Notes: generated from the sequence alone by a model not told the origin. Positions 8,904 to 19,305 are shown, counted from the stretch's first letter. The stretch: DNA of 64,000 nt from an uncultured Planctomycetaceae bacterium (GCA_937916515.1 CALFSX010000235.1:1-64000); one strand, 5' to 3'. Numbers and translations: made by a program.

Positions 8904-9568
8904 TGGGTGACCTGCAAGTCCATTCGCAGATGCTAATCGGCCTGTTTCACTCAGGACGACTTACTGTGATTCGAACTACCGAAAACGCTTCGCGATTACG
9001 AAACCCAAAAGCGAACCGAACGCGATAAAAGATGCAAACAGTTAAGTGTGCCAGACTAATGATCGCGAAACGGATGATTCACCTTTGAAAGCCATGTTCC
9101 GAAGAAAACACTGCGAAGAGTTTCTTAATGTTGACGGTTCCGTAGAAAGTGTAAGACAGGGAGTCTGCTTATGACGGCATCAAATGAGCTAGCTGCGGGA
9201 TTTGCACTGTGACAAAAAGCAACATGCGGCTACCACCTGCACCCACCAAGCATTGAAACGCCGGCAAATTCACTGCACAAAGATCATTCGTCAACAGGCT
9301 GCAGATGTAAAGATGACAATTCACGATTGCAAATCTGCTCGTCAAACACGGGCTCTGAAACGTCGATGAGCTGTCGGAAACCTGGTTTTTATTGCTGAAT
9401 GGCAACTTCTGCCGATTCACGGCCGTTTTTATGCCATTTTGGGTGAATATGGATGATTGGCATCCGTGTTGCTAGACTCTATGGGCAGCCAGAAACGAAA
9501 TCTGATCGCTGCTTGAATGATATTAGTAATTGTTTCAGCAGCATTGACGCAGTGGACAGGGAACGCTG
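8904..9568. other. Spacer with no recognised gene
   Basis: Roughly 660 bp between divergent genes. Short minus-strand frames (for example 9169-9420) have no family features or ribosome site. Promoters for both flanking genes must lie here, but I cannot place them with confidence. Confidence 0.4.
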
Positions 9569-10027
9569 ATGTTATTTCCAATTCTGGCCGAATGGGACTG
9601 GACCAGTCCAAAACTGCCGTTTGATGAATGGTGGTTCTTTGGAGTGGTTCTGGTTTTGTTGGTTATCTTTATTTGGGCGGTTGCGCGGCTGTTAATGCCT
9701 ACGACCGATGATGTTGATCCTGCCGAAGTCGATCGGCAGATGTTGACCGCGGTCAATGAATTACGAACCCAGGGTGAGTTATCCGATGAGGAATTCCGAT
9801 CCATCAAAAGTCGCCTGGTCAAACGGCTTGCGACAGAAGAAGGTCTAAAGCTGCCCGCAAAAATTGCCGCTGAAGTTGTTACTGAAAGTGGCGAGATGAA
9901 AGGCAGCGAGGGTGACGAGACCGGGGCCAATCCGGTGCAAAAATCAAAGCCACCCTTACCTGACAGTGACGTGATAGCAGACATGGTTTCCGAAAAACCC
10001 AACCCACCTGAATCTGACACTGTTTAG
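9569..10027 (+). CDS. Single-pass membrane protein with short helical-hairpin domain
   Basis: A 152-residue protein of unknown function. After a short aromatic N terminus, one membrane helix lies at about residues 23-44. The segment ELRTQGELSDEEFRSIKSRLVKRL is a helix-turn-helix hairpin of the SHOCT-like type. The remaining ~70 residues are acidic, proline-rich and probably disordered. The topology suggests a cytoplasmic C terminus. The gene precedes clpX by about 240 bp; no functional link is visible. Confidence 0.7.
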   Translation: MLFPILAEWDWTSPKLPFDEWWFFGVVLVLLVIFIWAVARLLMPTTDDVDPAEVDRQMLTAVNELRTQGELSDEEFRSIKSRLVKRLATEEGLKLPAKIAAEVVTESGEMKGSEGDETGANPVQKSKPPLPDSDVIADMVSEKPNPPESDTV

Positions 10028-10270
10028 TTCGCGGGGAGTTGGGGAGCTCGTGCAGGAAACTGAGTCACTTTATTTTCATACCTTTCTATAACGCTGGCTT
10101 TCTGGGTTTCCAGAAAAGGCAGTAAAGTCGAGCAACGGTTGGCAGGTAAGCCGACAGTCGTGGAGACCCTGTAAACCGATCGTAAAGATGCTTTGGTCAA
10201 CTGGTCCCGTCTCCGGGACCATGACAGGTTGATTAAAGAGCTTTGCAGATGATGATCCAAAGGAAAAAAG

Positions 10271-11548
10271 ATGCCATCTGGTAAGGACTTCGGAACCGGA
10301 AAGAAACCGTCACAAGGCAAGCGCAATGCAAATTGCTCTTTCTGCCGGAAGAACTATCGCGAGGTAGGTCCTTTGGTTGAAGGCCCGGAAGACGTTTACA
10401 TTTGCGGTGAATGCATTGAGTTGTGTCAGTCAATCCTGGATCAGGAGCGACGACGCCGTGGGTCATCCAGCAAGTTGTTTACCAAGATTCCGTCTCCACG
10501 GGACCTGGTCAAAGAACTGGATCAGTACGTTATTGGGCAGGAACACGCAAAACGTCTGCTGTCTGTTGCGGTCCACAGTCACTACAAGCGACTGATGCAC
10601 CAGCACGAAGGCGACGACGAAGTTGAGATTGAAAAGTCGAACATTCTGTTGGTCGGTCCAACTGGCTGCGGCAAAACTCTTTTGGCCAAAACGCTGGCTC
10701 GAGTGTTGCAGGTGCCATTTGCAATCGGCGACGCTACGACCCTGACAGAGGCCGGCTATGTCGGTGAAGACGTTGAGAACCTGTTGCTGAAGCTTCTGCA
10801 TTCCGCAGACTTCGACATCGAAGCAGCTCAACGCGGCATTATCTTCATCGATGAGATCGATAAGATTGGCAAGACAAGCCAGAACGTCTCAATCACTCGG
10901 GACGTATCGGGAGAAGGCGTTCAACAAGCCTTGTTGAAAATGCTGGAAGGCACAGTTGCCAACGTTCCCCCTCAAGGTGGACGTAAGCATCCTGAACAAC
11001 AATACATCCAGATCGACACAACGAACATTCTGTTCGTCTGTGGTGGAACGTTTGTTGGCCTGGAAGATATTATCGCTCGACGACTGGGCAAAAAAGTCAT
11101 CGGCTTCAACAACAGCAGTGCAGTTGATGAAGAAAAAGCACGTGAAGAGCTGCTGGCTCAAGCTGACGTTGATGACATCATGGAATTCGGTTTGATTCCA
11201 GAATTGCTTGGCCGATTGCCTGTAATGGGCACACTGGCCCCGCTGTCAGAAGACGCTTTGGTGCAGGTACTTACTGAGCCTCGAAATGCTCTTGTTCGTC
11301 AATACAAGAAGCTGTTCGAGATGGAAGACTGCAAGCTTGAATTCACTGAAGGAGCGTTGCTGGAAATTGCCAAGCGAGCTCGAATTCGAGATACGGGTGC
11401 TCGAGGACTGAGAACAATCGTCGAAAAGGCAATGTTCGACATTATGTACTCACTACCAGAACAGGAACGTGGCCAGACCTTCCTGATCACCGAAGAAATG
11501 GTTCGCGGCGAAAAAGCCATTCGGCCCGGCGATTCTGCCGCAGCCTGA
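10271..11548 (+). CDS. clpX: ATP-dependent Clp protease ATP-binding subunit ClpX
   Basis: The hexameric AAA+ unfoldase that feeds substrates to the ClpP protease. The N-terminal zinc domain is present with its four cysteines (CSFC and CGECIELC). Then come Walker A (GPTGCGKT), the substrate pore loop GYVGEDVE, Walker B ([10 protein letters not shown]), the [12 protein letters not shown] segment and the late [10 protein letters not shown] sensor-2 motif. At 425 residues it is full length. AGGAAA lies before the ATG. No clpP is adjacent. A hairpin terminator follows, so it is probably transcribed alone. Confidence 0.98.
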   Translation: MPSGKDFGTGKKPSQGKRNANCSFCRKNYREVGPLVEGPEDVYICGECIELCQSILDQERRRRGSSSKLFTKIPSPRDLVKELDQYVIGQEHAKRLLSVAVHSHYKRLMHQHEGDDEVEIEKSNILLVGPTGCGKTLLAKTLARVLQVPFAIGDATTLTEAGYVGEDVENLLLKLLHSADFDIEAAQRGIIFIDEIDKIGKTSQNVSITRDVSGEGVQQALLKMLEGTVANVPPQGGRKHPEQQYIQIDTTNILFVCGGTFVGLEDIIARRLGKKVIGFNNSSAVDEEKAREELLAQADVDDIMEFGLIPELLGRLPVMGTLAPLSEDALVQVLTEPRNALVRQYKKLFEMEDCKLEFTEGALLEIAKRARIRDTGARGLRTIVEKAMFDIMYSLPEQERGQTFLITEEMVRGEKAIRPGDSAAA

Positions 11549-11579
11549 TCTTTCCCACTGCGAATTGATTTAAATCAGC

Positions 11580-11618
11580 AACGGCACCTTGCGAACCTTT
11601 CGCCTGGTGCCGTTTCTT
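11580..11618 (+). terminator. Intrinsic terminator after clpX
   Basis: AACGGCACC pairs with GGTGCCGTT around a loop of about 17 bases that contains a second small hairpin (GCGAA/TTCGC), followed by TTCTTCG. It lies 31 bp past the clpX stop. Confidence 0.8.
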
Positions 11619-11679
11619 CGTTTATGGTAGTCGAGAAGACCAGGAAACGTTCCCTCCATCAGCAGCCACCAGCGCCCCA

Positions 11680-12981
11680 GTGAACTCTCCCGATAACCAA
11701 AACCGAAATCTTCCCCGCGTTTTCGCCTTAAACGTGGTAGAGACGCTGCGCGGGGCGGGTTTCAGTGCTCTTTGGGCGGGAGGATGTGTGCGAGATGACC
11801 TGTTGGGAATCCCGCCAAAAGACTACGACGTCGCTACCAACGCAACTCCAGATCAGGTGATCGAACTGTTCGGCAAAAGGAAAACCGTTCCCGTTGGTGT
11901 AAGCTTTGGAGTCGTTATGGTGCTGGGCCCGACGCGGGCTCACGGACAGGTGGAAGTTGCCACGTTTCGAGCTGATGGTGAATATCTTGACGGACGGCGT
12001 CCGTCTGCGGTTTCGTTTTGCTCTGCAGAAGAAGATGCCAAGCGCCGAGACTTCACGATCAATGGTATGTTCTTCGATCCAGTTACGTTGAATGTGATCG
12101 ACTATGTCGGCGGGCGAACTGATCTGGCTAACAACGTGCTGCGCGCAATTGGTGATGCCAACGCTCGGTTCACGGAAGACAAACTAAGAATGCTGCGTGC
12201 AGTCCGATTTGCAGCCACATACGAATTTTCAATTGAACCTTCGACCGCATCTGCGATCAAGCAGCTAAGCCACCAGATCACTCAGGTCAGCGCAGAACGT
12301 ATCGCGCAGGAACTTCGCCGAATGCTCGCCCATTCAACCAGAGCAATCTCAGTAAGGAACCTGTACGAAACGGGCCTGGCTGAAGTCCTGTTCCCAAAAC
12401 TATTTCCATCGTCATCGAATCGACAGCAGTTCGATGACACCCTGCAACAGGTCTGCGACAGCCTGAACCACCTTAAATTGCCGGCCTTTGAGTCCTCATT
12501 TGCTGTACTGATGTATTCGCTGTTCGACGAACATGCAGCAAACTCCAGAGATCGCGTGGCAGATATTCTGGCTGAATGCCATATATTAAAATTGTCGAAC
12601 GAAGAAACAGATTGCATCTGCTGGCTGGCGGACAGCGCACTTGTGTGCCGAAATGCAAACCGGCTTCCGCTGCACATCATCAAACCTCTCTTGCACGATA
12701 GTCGCAGCCCTTTGTTATTAGATTTGTTGGCGGCTCAGGCATTCAGCCGTCTGCAATCGCCTGAAGATGCAGTATTTCTTACACGCTATCTGGAACACAC
12801 AACGACGGATGCTTTGAATCCGCCTCCGTTTGTGGATGGCGCCGATTTGAAGCAACTGGGAATCCAGCCTGGACCAATCTTCAAGCAACTGTTGACGACA
12901 ATCCGCAACGAACAACTCGATGAAATTTTGCTGACCCGCGAACAGGCAATCGAACGATTAAGGCAACTGAATTCGTCGTGA
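11680..12981 (+). CDS. CCA tRNA nucleotidyltransferase / poly(A) polymerase family
   Basis: A class II nucleotidyltransferase of 433 residues that adds CCA to tRNA 3' ends, or poly(A) in some members. The head carries GGCVRDDLLG and the catalytic aspartates in KDYDVATNATP. Next are RRDFTINGMFFDP and the RMLRAVRFAA motif that selects the nucleotide. The tail is a helical tRNA-binding region. None of the nine tRNA genes in this window encodes CCA, which makes a CCA-adding role the better reading. The start is a GTG, 61 bp after the clpX terminator. Confidence 0.92.
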   Translation: MNSPDNQNRNLPRVFALNVVETLRGAGFSALWAGGCVRDDLLGIPPKDYDVATNATPDQVIELFGKRKTVPVGVSFGVVMVLGPTRAHGQVEVATFRADGEYLDGRRPSAVSFCSAEEDAKRRDFTINGMFFDPVTLNVIDYVGGRTDLANNVLRAIGDANARFTEDKLRMLRAVRFAATYEFSIEPSTASAIKQLSHQITQVSAERIAQELRRMLAHSTRAISVRNLYETGLAEVLFPKLFPSSSNRQQFDDTLQQVCDSLNHLKLPAFESSFAVLMYSLFDEHAANSRDRVADILAECHILKLSNEETDCICWLADSALVCRNANRLPLHIIKPLLHDSRSPLLLDLLAAQAFSRLQSPEDAVFLTRYLEHTTTDALNPPPFVDGADLKQLGIQPGPIFKQLLTTIRNEQLDEILLTREQAIERLRQLNSS

Positions 12982-13363
12982 TACACATTAAAGCCGGCAG
13001 CGTTGTCCTGACTTCTGAATATGACAAACCTGTTGACGCTTTGTCGCATTTATTTAGCAACAGTTTTTGGTCTCAGAACGAAAATCCGACATTGAGGCAA
13101 CGCGATTTTCCCAAGGTCGATCACCACACATCGCCTGCTCGCCGCTTTCGACCAGCAGATTCCAAGGCGGCTAAGTTGCAGCAGTTTCCGGAACTTCGAC
13201 CATAAAAATCATCGCGAGGACGCCCGCTCCCCACTGTCTGCCACAGACCTTGAGCGTTAGGCGGCTTTGCGGTTGTATTCAGAGCGATTGGTGCGTATCA
13301 CTCCCGCATCATATACTGCTGAAGATTTGTCCGTTTTGTGTTCTTATCGCTGAACTTTACCCG
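12982..13363. other. Spacer before prfC
   Basis: About 380 bp. A 75-codon frame (12978-13205) overlaps the cca stop but has no family features, so I do not call it. I see no terminator between cca and prfC. Confidence 0.4.
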
Positions 13364-14968
13364 ATGACCGCCATTGATCCCGTGGTTGCCCGCGAAATTG
13401 CTCGCCGACGCACCTTTGCCATTATTTCTCACCCAGACGCCGGTAAGACAACTCTGACCGAAAAGCTGTTGCTTTACGGCGGAATGCTGGAAACTGCAGG
13501 AGCCGTCCGCGGTCGAAAAAACCAAAAAGCCGTCACATCTGACTGGATGGCGTTGGAACAGCAGCGAGGAATTTCCGTCAGTTCAACGGTGCTGACGTTT
13601 GAATTTGAAAACTGCCAGGTCAACCTGCTGGACACCCCCGGACACAAAGACTTCAGCGAAGACACCTACCGCACTTTGGTCGCCGCCGACTGTGCTGTGA
13701 TGGTGCTTGACCTGGCAAACGGAGTTGAAAGTCAGACAGCAAAGCTGTTCAACGTTTGTAAAATCCGGAAGATTCCGGTGATCACTTTTGTTAACAAAGT
13801 GGACCGCCCGGGCAAGGCAACTCTGGAAATCCTGGAAGATATCGAATCCAAGCTGGGCATCATTCCGGTTCCCGTTAACTGGCCACTGGGAACCGGCTTT
13901 GAGTTCCGTGGCGTCATTGACATGAAGTCTCACGATGCCTTCGTGTTCGACACTCGCAACAACTCCGGACGACTGGAATCAAAATTGATTCCGCTGGATA
14001 AAATCGATCCTGAAACCATGCCGCAGGGCATCGTCGCTCAGGCTAAGGAAGAAGTGGAACTGGTTGCTGAAGCCGGTGCAACCTACGATCGCGACCGTTT
14101 TCTGGCGGGTGAAATTTCTCCCGTGTTCTTTGGAAGTGCGTTAACAAACTATGGCGTGGAAGAATTCCTGAAAGGCTTTTTGGCGCTCTGTCCGCCTCCA
14201 CGCGATCGAATGGGAGAGCATGAAATTGTGCCGGCAGCTCGCCCCGAATTTTCGGGATTCGTGTTTAAGATTCAGGCAAACCTGGACCCGAAGCATCGAG
14301 ACCGAGTTGCCTATGTAAGAGTTTGTTCCGGAACGTTTCGTCGTGAAATGGTGGTGTATCATCCGCGAACAGGAAAAAAGATTAAGCTGCGTCGAGCTCA
14401 CAAGTTGTTCGGCCAGGAACGCGAAACCATGGACGAAGCCTTTCCCGGTGACATCATCGGACTGGTCAATCCGGGCGAGTTTTTGCTGGGCGATACGATC
14501 TGCGAAGGCGACGCTGTGAATTTTGAAGCGTTGCCTCAGTTTTCGCCGGAATTCTTTGCGACGATGGTTTGCTCTGACACAGGCCGTCGTAAGCAGTTTG
14601 AACGAGGCCTTTCGCAGCTGCTTGAAGAAGGCGCAATTCAGGTCTTTCGCAACGAAGGTAATTCTCTTAGCCAGATGACGTTTGCTGGCGTCGGAGAACT
14701 GCAGTTCGATGTCGTGAAGTTCCGGCTGCTGTCGGAATACGATACGGAAACAGAGATTCGCTGGCTCAGTTACAAAGTCGCCAAATGGGTGTTGCCAAAA
14801 CCTGGCTGCAAGTCAGAATTGAAGTTGATGACGTCCAGTCGAGAAGTCATTGACCAGTACGATCAGCAAGCCGTACTGTTTCCTTCTGACTGGGAAGCTC
14901 AATACACTGAGAAGCAAAACCCAGATTGGGAATTTCTGTCCATCAGATTTCGAACAACCTTTACGTGA
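13364..14968 (+). CDS. prfC: Peptide chain release factor 3
   Basis: A translational GTPase that removes RF1/RF2 from the ribosome after peptide release. G1 is SHPDAGKTT, the switch I region contains RGISVSSTV, G3 is DTPGHKDF, and G4 is NKVDR. Domains II and III follow, with FFGSALTNYGVEEFL and the RF3-type C-terminal region starting at GVGELQFDV. From the ATG at MTAIDP it has 534 residues, close to the usual ~530. An upstream in-frame start would add 38 residues with no family counterpart. Confidence 0.95.
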   Translation: MTAIDPVVAREIARRRTFAIISHPDAGKTTLTEKLLLYGGMLETAGAVRGRKNQKAVTSDWMALEQQRGISVSSTVLTFEFENCQVNLLDTPGHKDFSEDTYRTLVAADCAVMVLDLANGVESQTAKLFNVCKIRKIPVITFVNKVDRPGKATLEILEDIESKLGIIPVPVNWPLGTGFEFRGVIDMKSHDAFVFDTRNNSGRLESKLIPLDKIDPETMPQGIVAQAKEEVELVAEAGATYDRDRFLAGEISPVFFGSALTNYGVEEFLKGFLALCPPPRDRMGEHEIVPAARPEFSGFVFKIQANLDPKHRDRVAYVRVCSGTFRREMVVYHPRTGKKIKLRRAHKLFGQERETMDEAFPGDIIGLVNPGEFLLGDTICEGDAVNFEALPQFSPEFFATMVCSDTGRRKQFERGLSQLLEEGAIQVFRNEGNSLSQMTFAGVGELQFDVVKFRLLSEYDTETEIRWLSYKVAKWVLPKPGCKSELKLMTSSREVIDQYDQQAVLFPSDWEAQYTEKQNPDWEFLSIRFRTTFT

Positions 14969-15131
14969 TTATCGGAAAGCGGCCATAACCGAAAATCTGT
15001 CGCGTCATTGCAGCATTGAAACGTCGGTCATCGCACTGAAGCGACAAGCTGCCAAAATTCAATTGCAGCAAATCGGAAGTTCAGTTTGAAGGTTGCAGCA
15101 GCGAACAGACATTGATTCAGGAGCCAGGCAA

Positions 15132-15881
15132 ATGGTTGACAATCCGTTCTCTCACAACAGTGACGTTGAGGATGTGTTTGACGTACAGAAGCGGCGACGA
15201 TTTCCCTGGCTGTTGGTCTTCGGCGGTATCGGAACCCTGGTGCTGTTGGCGTTTCTGATGCTGCCGCTGACGCGTAACGCACGCCCTGCGGCCTATCGAA
15301 CTCAGTGCAAGAACAACCTGAAGCAGATCGGGCTGGCGCTGCACAACTATCACGACGCGCATGGTTCGTTTCCTCCGGCTTACACCGTGGACGCCAACGG
15401 AAATCCGCTGCACAGCTGGCGAACGCTGATTCTTCCATTTGTGGAACAGGCGACGCTTTATAACTCGATCGATCTGTCGAAACCGTGGAATGATCCGGTT
15501 AATCAGCAAGCCTATGAAACAGACCTGCAGTGCTATCGTTGTCCTTCTACAGAATTGCAGTCCGGTTATACAAACTACATGGCGATTACTGCAGAAGGTG
15601 GCTGCTTTGACTCAGAGACTCCCCGCAGCCTGGCAGACATAAAAGATGGCACATCCTACACGCTCATCGTGATCGAAGTGCCTGCAGAAGAAAGCACTCA
15701 CTGGATGGCACCAGTGGATGCAGGAGAAGCCCTGGCGAGAAGAATGCAATCGGCTCACACCGGCGGAGCTCAGGGCCTGCTGGCGGACGGCAGTGTCAGA
15801 TTCTTGAGCGAAAACCTTGCTGAGGAAACAAAAACGGCGTTAATCTCCATCAACGACGGTGAGATGGTTGGTGAGTTCTAG
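15132..15881 (+). CDS. DUF1559 protein lacking the prepilin leader
   Basis: A 249-residue membrane-anchored protein. One membrane helix (about residues 23-42) follows a charged cytoplasmic start. Then comes the DUF1559 core: CKNNLKQIGLALHNYHDAHG, WRTLILPFVEQ, and a C-terminal AHTGGAQGLLADGSVRF motif. DUF1559 proteins are greatly expanded in planctomycetes and normally begin with a type IV prepilin cleavage motif (GFTLVELLV-type). That motif is absent here and replaced by a plain anchor. GGAG precedes the chosen ATG. Function is unknown for the whole family. Confidence 0.88.
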   Translation: MVDNPFSHNSDVEDVFDVQKRRRFPWLLVFGGIGTLVLLAFLMLPLTRNARPAAYRTQCKNNLKQIGLALHNYHDAHGSFPPAYTVDANGNPLHSWRTLILPFVEQATLYNSIDLSKPWNDPVNQQAYETDLQCYRCPSTELQSGYTNYMAITAEGGCFDSETPRSLADIKDGTSYTLIVIEVPAEESTHWMAPVDAGEALARRMQSAHTGGAQGLLADGSVRFLSENLAEETKTALISINDGEMVGEF

Positions 15882-15990
15882 CACACCTGAATACCGAGAC
15901 ACGCAGTTTTTCAGGCATTGATCCTGAACAGCCCTCAATTTCCAGCTGCTGATCAAAACGATCACATAAAGAATTTCCGGAGCTAGTGCT

Positions 15991-17697
15991 TTGCCCTCGA
16001 TTCCGATTCGAAGCAGAATCCGTTCGGTCATCGGCAGCTGGTTCCGTCGGCCAATGATCCGTCAAAAAAATCAGTTTCTGCACACAGCAAAAACTTCGTG
16101 CCAGGCAACTCAGCAACGTGTGCTGCAACTTCTGCTAACTCTGAACTCCGGTAGTCGATTTTCTCAGGACATGGGCTTAAAGCCGGGATTGTCGGTATCC
16201 GAATTTCGTGAACGGATGCCCGTTGTCGATTACGAGTTCTTTCGACCATACGTCGATCGCATGCAAACCGGCGAACACAACGCTTTGCTGGGACAGCACA
16301 ACAAACTGTTGATGTACGCGCTTACCAGCGGCACAACTTCGCAGCCGAAACTAATTCCAATCACGCAGCAGTTCGTCAAAGACTATCGACGAGGATGGCA
16401 GCATTGGGGGATTGACGTCCACCAGAATCACCAAAAGCTGCAATACCAGCGGATCGTCCAAATCAGCAGCAGCCACAACAAGTGGTTGGCCCCTGACGGA
16501 ATCCCCTGCGGAAACATCAGCGGTCTGGTCACATCAATGCAGAAGGCCATCGTTCGCAAATTGTATGTTATTCCAGCCGCAGTAACGATGATTGATGACC
16601 CAGTTGCTAAACAGTATACAGTGCTGAGATTCGCTTTGGCGGAACCACAGGTTGGCATGTTCGTTACAGCAAATCCCAGCACATTGCTGCATTTCTGCAA
16701 GGATGCAGACGCCAACGGAGAACAACTGATTCGCGACGTCCATAACGGCACTCTGACAATCGGTGGCATTTCAGATAATACGAGCCGAAAACTGAGTCGG
16801 TATCTGACGCCACGACATGCCAGAGCAAGACAACTGGAAGCCGCAATCAGTCGTTCCGGCAGGTTGCTGGCGAGCGACTGCTGGCCCGACCTGCAGTGTC
16901 TGGGAGTCTGGAGCGGTGGCAGCGCCGGAGCATACATTCCGCAATTACTGCGGGAATTCGGTCAGGTATCTGTGCGAGACCATGGTCTGCACGCCAGCGA
17001 AGGCCGGATGACCATTCCGTTCGAAAGCGGAACATCCGCAGGCGTGCTGGATATCGAAAGTCATTTCTTCGAATTCATCCCCGCCGAAGAAATTGAATCA
17101 ACATCGCCCACAACGCTGGAAACTCACGAACTGCAAATCAACAAAGACTATTACATCCTGCTGACAACGTCGTCGGGCCTTTATCGTTACAACATTCGTG
17201 ACGTCGTTCGATGCGTGGGCTACTTTGGAGCAACTCCGATGCTGGAATTTCGCCACAAGGGCAGCCACATTTCCAGCATCACGGGAGAAAAAATCACTGA
17301 ATCGCAGGTCGTTGACGCTGTTGGTATGTGCTGCAAAGAACTGCGGATCATGCTTTCGCAGTTTACGCTCACACCAGCCTGGGCAGACCCACCTGGATAC
17401 ATCCTGTACATCGGACTGGATGACCAACTTCAGAATACTGAACGGCAACTGTTCAATCTGGCAGTCAGCGTTGATCGCTGTCTGGCTGAGCTAAACTGCG
17501 AATACGCAGAGAAGCGAGCGACCGGTCGCTTATCGCCAATTTCGTGCCAGCCGATTTCAGATTCTGCATGGAAGAGCCTGAAGAATTATCGCCTGACCAC
17601 GTCCGGAGGCAGCGTGGAACAATACAAACATCCATGCCTGATGCCCGACCCCAACTTTGAGCAGATGTTTTGCGTGGCTGCAGGCATCCAACGTTAG
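15991..17697 (+). CDS. GH3 auxin-responsive-promoter family protein
   Basis: An adenylate-forming enzyme of the GH3 fold, which joins an amino acid to an acyl acid via an acyl-AMP in plants. The nucleotide-binding motif is LTSGTTSQPKLIP at about residue 110, a YNIRDVV segment matches the GH3 YRxGD/V region, and HASEGRMTIP precedes it. At 568 residues it is typical. Bacterial members are known, but their substrates are mostly undefined. The frame starts at a TTG; an ATG 63 bases later (MIRQKNQ) is an alternative. There is no partner gene to suggest a pathway. Confidence 0.87.
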   Translation: MPSIPIRSRIRSVIGSWFRRPMIRQKNQFLHTAKTSCQATQQRVLQLLLTLNSGSRFSQDMGLKPGLSVSEFRERMPVVDYEFFRPYVDRMQTGEHNALLGQHNKLLMYALTSGTTSQPKLIPITQQFVKDYRRGWQHWGIDVHQNHQKLQYQRIVQISSSHNKWLAPDGIPCGNISGLVTSMQKAIVRKLYVIPAAVTMIDDPVAKQYTVLRFALAEPQVGMFVTANPSTLLHFCKDADANGEQLIRDVHNGTLTIGGISDNTSRKLSRYLTPRHARARQLEAAISRSGRLLASDCWPDLQCLGVWSGGSAGAYIPQLLREFGQVSVRDHGLHASEGRMTIPFESGTSAGVLDIESHFFEFIPAEEIESTSPTTLETHELQINKDYYILLTTSSGLYRYNIRDVVRCVGYFGATPMLEFRHKGSHISSITGEKITESQVVDAVGMCCKELRIMLSQFTLTPAWADPPGYILYIGLDDQLQNTERQLFNLAVSVDRCLAELNCEYAEKRATGRLSPISCQPISDSAWKSLKNYRLTTSGGSVEQYKHPCLMPDPNFEQMFCVAAGIQR

Positions 17698-17732
17698 CTG
17701 AAACTGACCGGCAGCGAACTTCTGCTCGCGCC

Positions 17733-17770
17733 AAAAAAAAGGCTCAACTTCGGTTAAGAAGTTAAGCCTT
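17733..17770 (-). terminator. Intrinsic terminator of the lipoprotein gene
   Basis: On the minus strand AAGGCTTAACTTC pairs with GAAGTTGAGCCTT (one G-T pair), followed by eight T. It lies 30 bp past the lipoprotein stop and also separates it from the convergent GH3 gene. Confidence 0.9.
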
Positions 17771-17799
17771 GATTTGTGCATTCCGGTCTGGCGATCGAA

Positions 17800-18192
17800 C
17801 TACTTCATAAAGAAGTCAGTTGGACCACGAAAGGTGTAGTATGGATACTGCACCATTGCCGGAGGAACGCTTGTGTCTGGATAGCAGAGATTGTCTGGCA
17901 CATCATAAGTATGAAAATTGCGGTGCACCGGGTGGAATGGCAAGTTCAGACATTCCGCCGGATTGTGTCCGCAAGTTCCGTTTTGACATGCCATTGGCGT
18001 TCCTGCTGATGCATAACCGCTGTCACACATCGGACACTCGTGGCCAACGCCACCATGACCGCCCCCACCATGACCACTGTCGCACGAACCATGTGGGCTC
18101 TGCGCTCTCATGGTTGGTGACGTGGCGGAGCATCCCACCAAACACATTCCAATCGCCCCCGAAAGCAGCAACATCGAAATTCGGGTATGCAT
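17800..18192 (-). CDS. Small Gly/His/Cys-rich lipoprotein
   Basis: A 130-residue predicted lipoprotein. The signal segment ends in a lipobox (MCLVGC) at about residue 21. A Gly/His-rich stretch (GHGGGGHGGVGHE) with CPMC follows and could bind a metal, though that is inference. The C-terminal half is conserved-looking, aromatic and proline-rich (FHPVHRNFHTYDVP, PYYTFRGPTDFFMK), a style I associate with planctomycete secreted proteins. GGGAG before the ATG supports this start rather than one 14 codons upstream. Function is unknown. Confidence 0.75.
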   Translation of the reverse strand: MHTRISMLLLSGAIGMCLVGCSATSPTMRAQSPHGSCDSGHGGGGHGGVGHECPMCDSGYASAGTPMACQNGTCGHNPAECLNLPFHPVHRNFHTYDVPDNLCYPDTSVPPAMVQYPYYTFRGPTDFFMK

Positions 18193-18497
18193 TATCAGGC
18201 TCCCTTCTTCCCCTGACACTTCACACAGAATCACGGCTGCCCAACATCAGGCATTAACAGCCGTGTCAGGCTGCAAGTTCCGCGTTGATAGTTGTTATCG
18301 GCAGAACGACCGCTGAAACACGCAAAATCCCTACAATTCCTCCAGATGTTGAAACAGGAAGTTTGAGCGGTCTTGCGGAAATTGGACTTCAGCAATACAG
18401 TTCGTGGTGAAAAGCGAGCCGAAGGAGAAGCCGGCCGCAAGTCTAAGTCCATAACTGACAACGATTTCCGTTGCCAGAAGCCTGAGGGAGTAGTGCT

Positions 18498-19250
18498 GTG
18501 CAAATCGCGGCGTCGACGCGTAGTCTTTGGGATATGCCATTCGGAGAGGCCTGCAAGCAGTTGCAGCATCTTGGCTTCGATAAGGCAGAGATCTGGATTA
18601 ACGAAAATTTCGATCACCTGAAAGTGACCGAACTGGCTGCCAGTATTGATTCTGCAGCTGCCAAATTCCGTGAAGCAAGCCGGCTTAGCCCGGTGGCGAT
18701 CTTTCTGGATGAAGAGATCGAAGCTGAAACGGAAGAACACTTTGATGCGGTTGTCTCCTTCGCAAGCCAACTGCGTGTTGCCCAAATTACCATTCGGGCA
18801 TCACCGCTGGGGACACCATTCAATTCTGAAATCGATCGCCTGCGATTGCGAAATCAGAAATGCATGGCGGAAGGCATCCGCCTGTCGATCGAAACAAGAA
18901 GTGGACTGCTTACGGAAGACCCACACACGGCGATTGAACTCTGCCAGTCTGTTAAAGGGCTGGGAATTACTCTCGATCCAAGCTACTACGTCTGCAACCT
19001 AAAGGGCGAAGTCGACTTTGAGGTCGTCTATCCGAAAGTAAGCCACTGCCACCTGCGGGACACCTCTCATACGGAGCTTCAGGTTCCGTGCGGACTTGGC
19101 GAAGTTGACTACAATCGAATTATCGCTTCCCTGCGCCAGGAAGACTTTAACCGCACATTGAGCGTCGACCTGTTGCCTCATACCATGCAAGGTGAAGAGC
19201 GACTGCTGGAAATGCGCAAGATCCGGCTGTTGCTGGAATCTCTTCTTTAA
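18498..19250 (+). CDS. Sugar phosphate isomerase/epimerase-like TIM barrel
   Basis: A 250-residue protein of the xylose-isomerase-like barrel family. The N-terminal strand QIAASTRSLWDMP, the LSIETRSGL strand, the metal-ligand-like ITLDPSYY, VSHCHLRDT and the final SVDLLP strand follow the order of that fold. Metal ligands would be the Glu and Asp/His residues in these strands. The substrate is unknown. The start is a GTG with no strong ribosome site. A hairpin terminator follows the gene. Confidence 0.82.
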   Translation: MQIAASTRSLWDMPFGEACKQLQHLGFDKAEIWINENFDHLKVTELAASIDSAAAKFREASRLSPVAIFLDEEIEAETEEHFDAVVSFASQLRVAQITIRASPLGTPFNSEIDRLRLRNQKCMAEGIRLSIETRSGLLTEDPHTAIELCQSVKGLGITLDPSYYVCNLKGEVDFEVVYPKVSHCHLRDTSHTELQVPCGLGEVDYNRIIASLRQEDFNRTLSVDLLPHTMQGEERLLEMRKIRLLLESLL

Positions 19251-19305
19251 ATGAATCAACGCAGATTTCCGCAGCAGTCAACGCTCTTCCGAAACTGATG
19301 TCCCA

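Noticed and set aside
9169-9611. Two minus-strand frames before the SHOCT-like gene
   Set aside because: No family features or ribosome sites, and the second overlaps the next gene's start.
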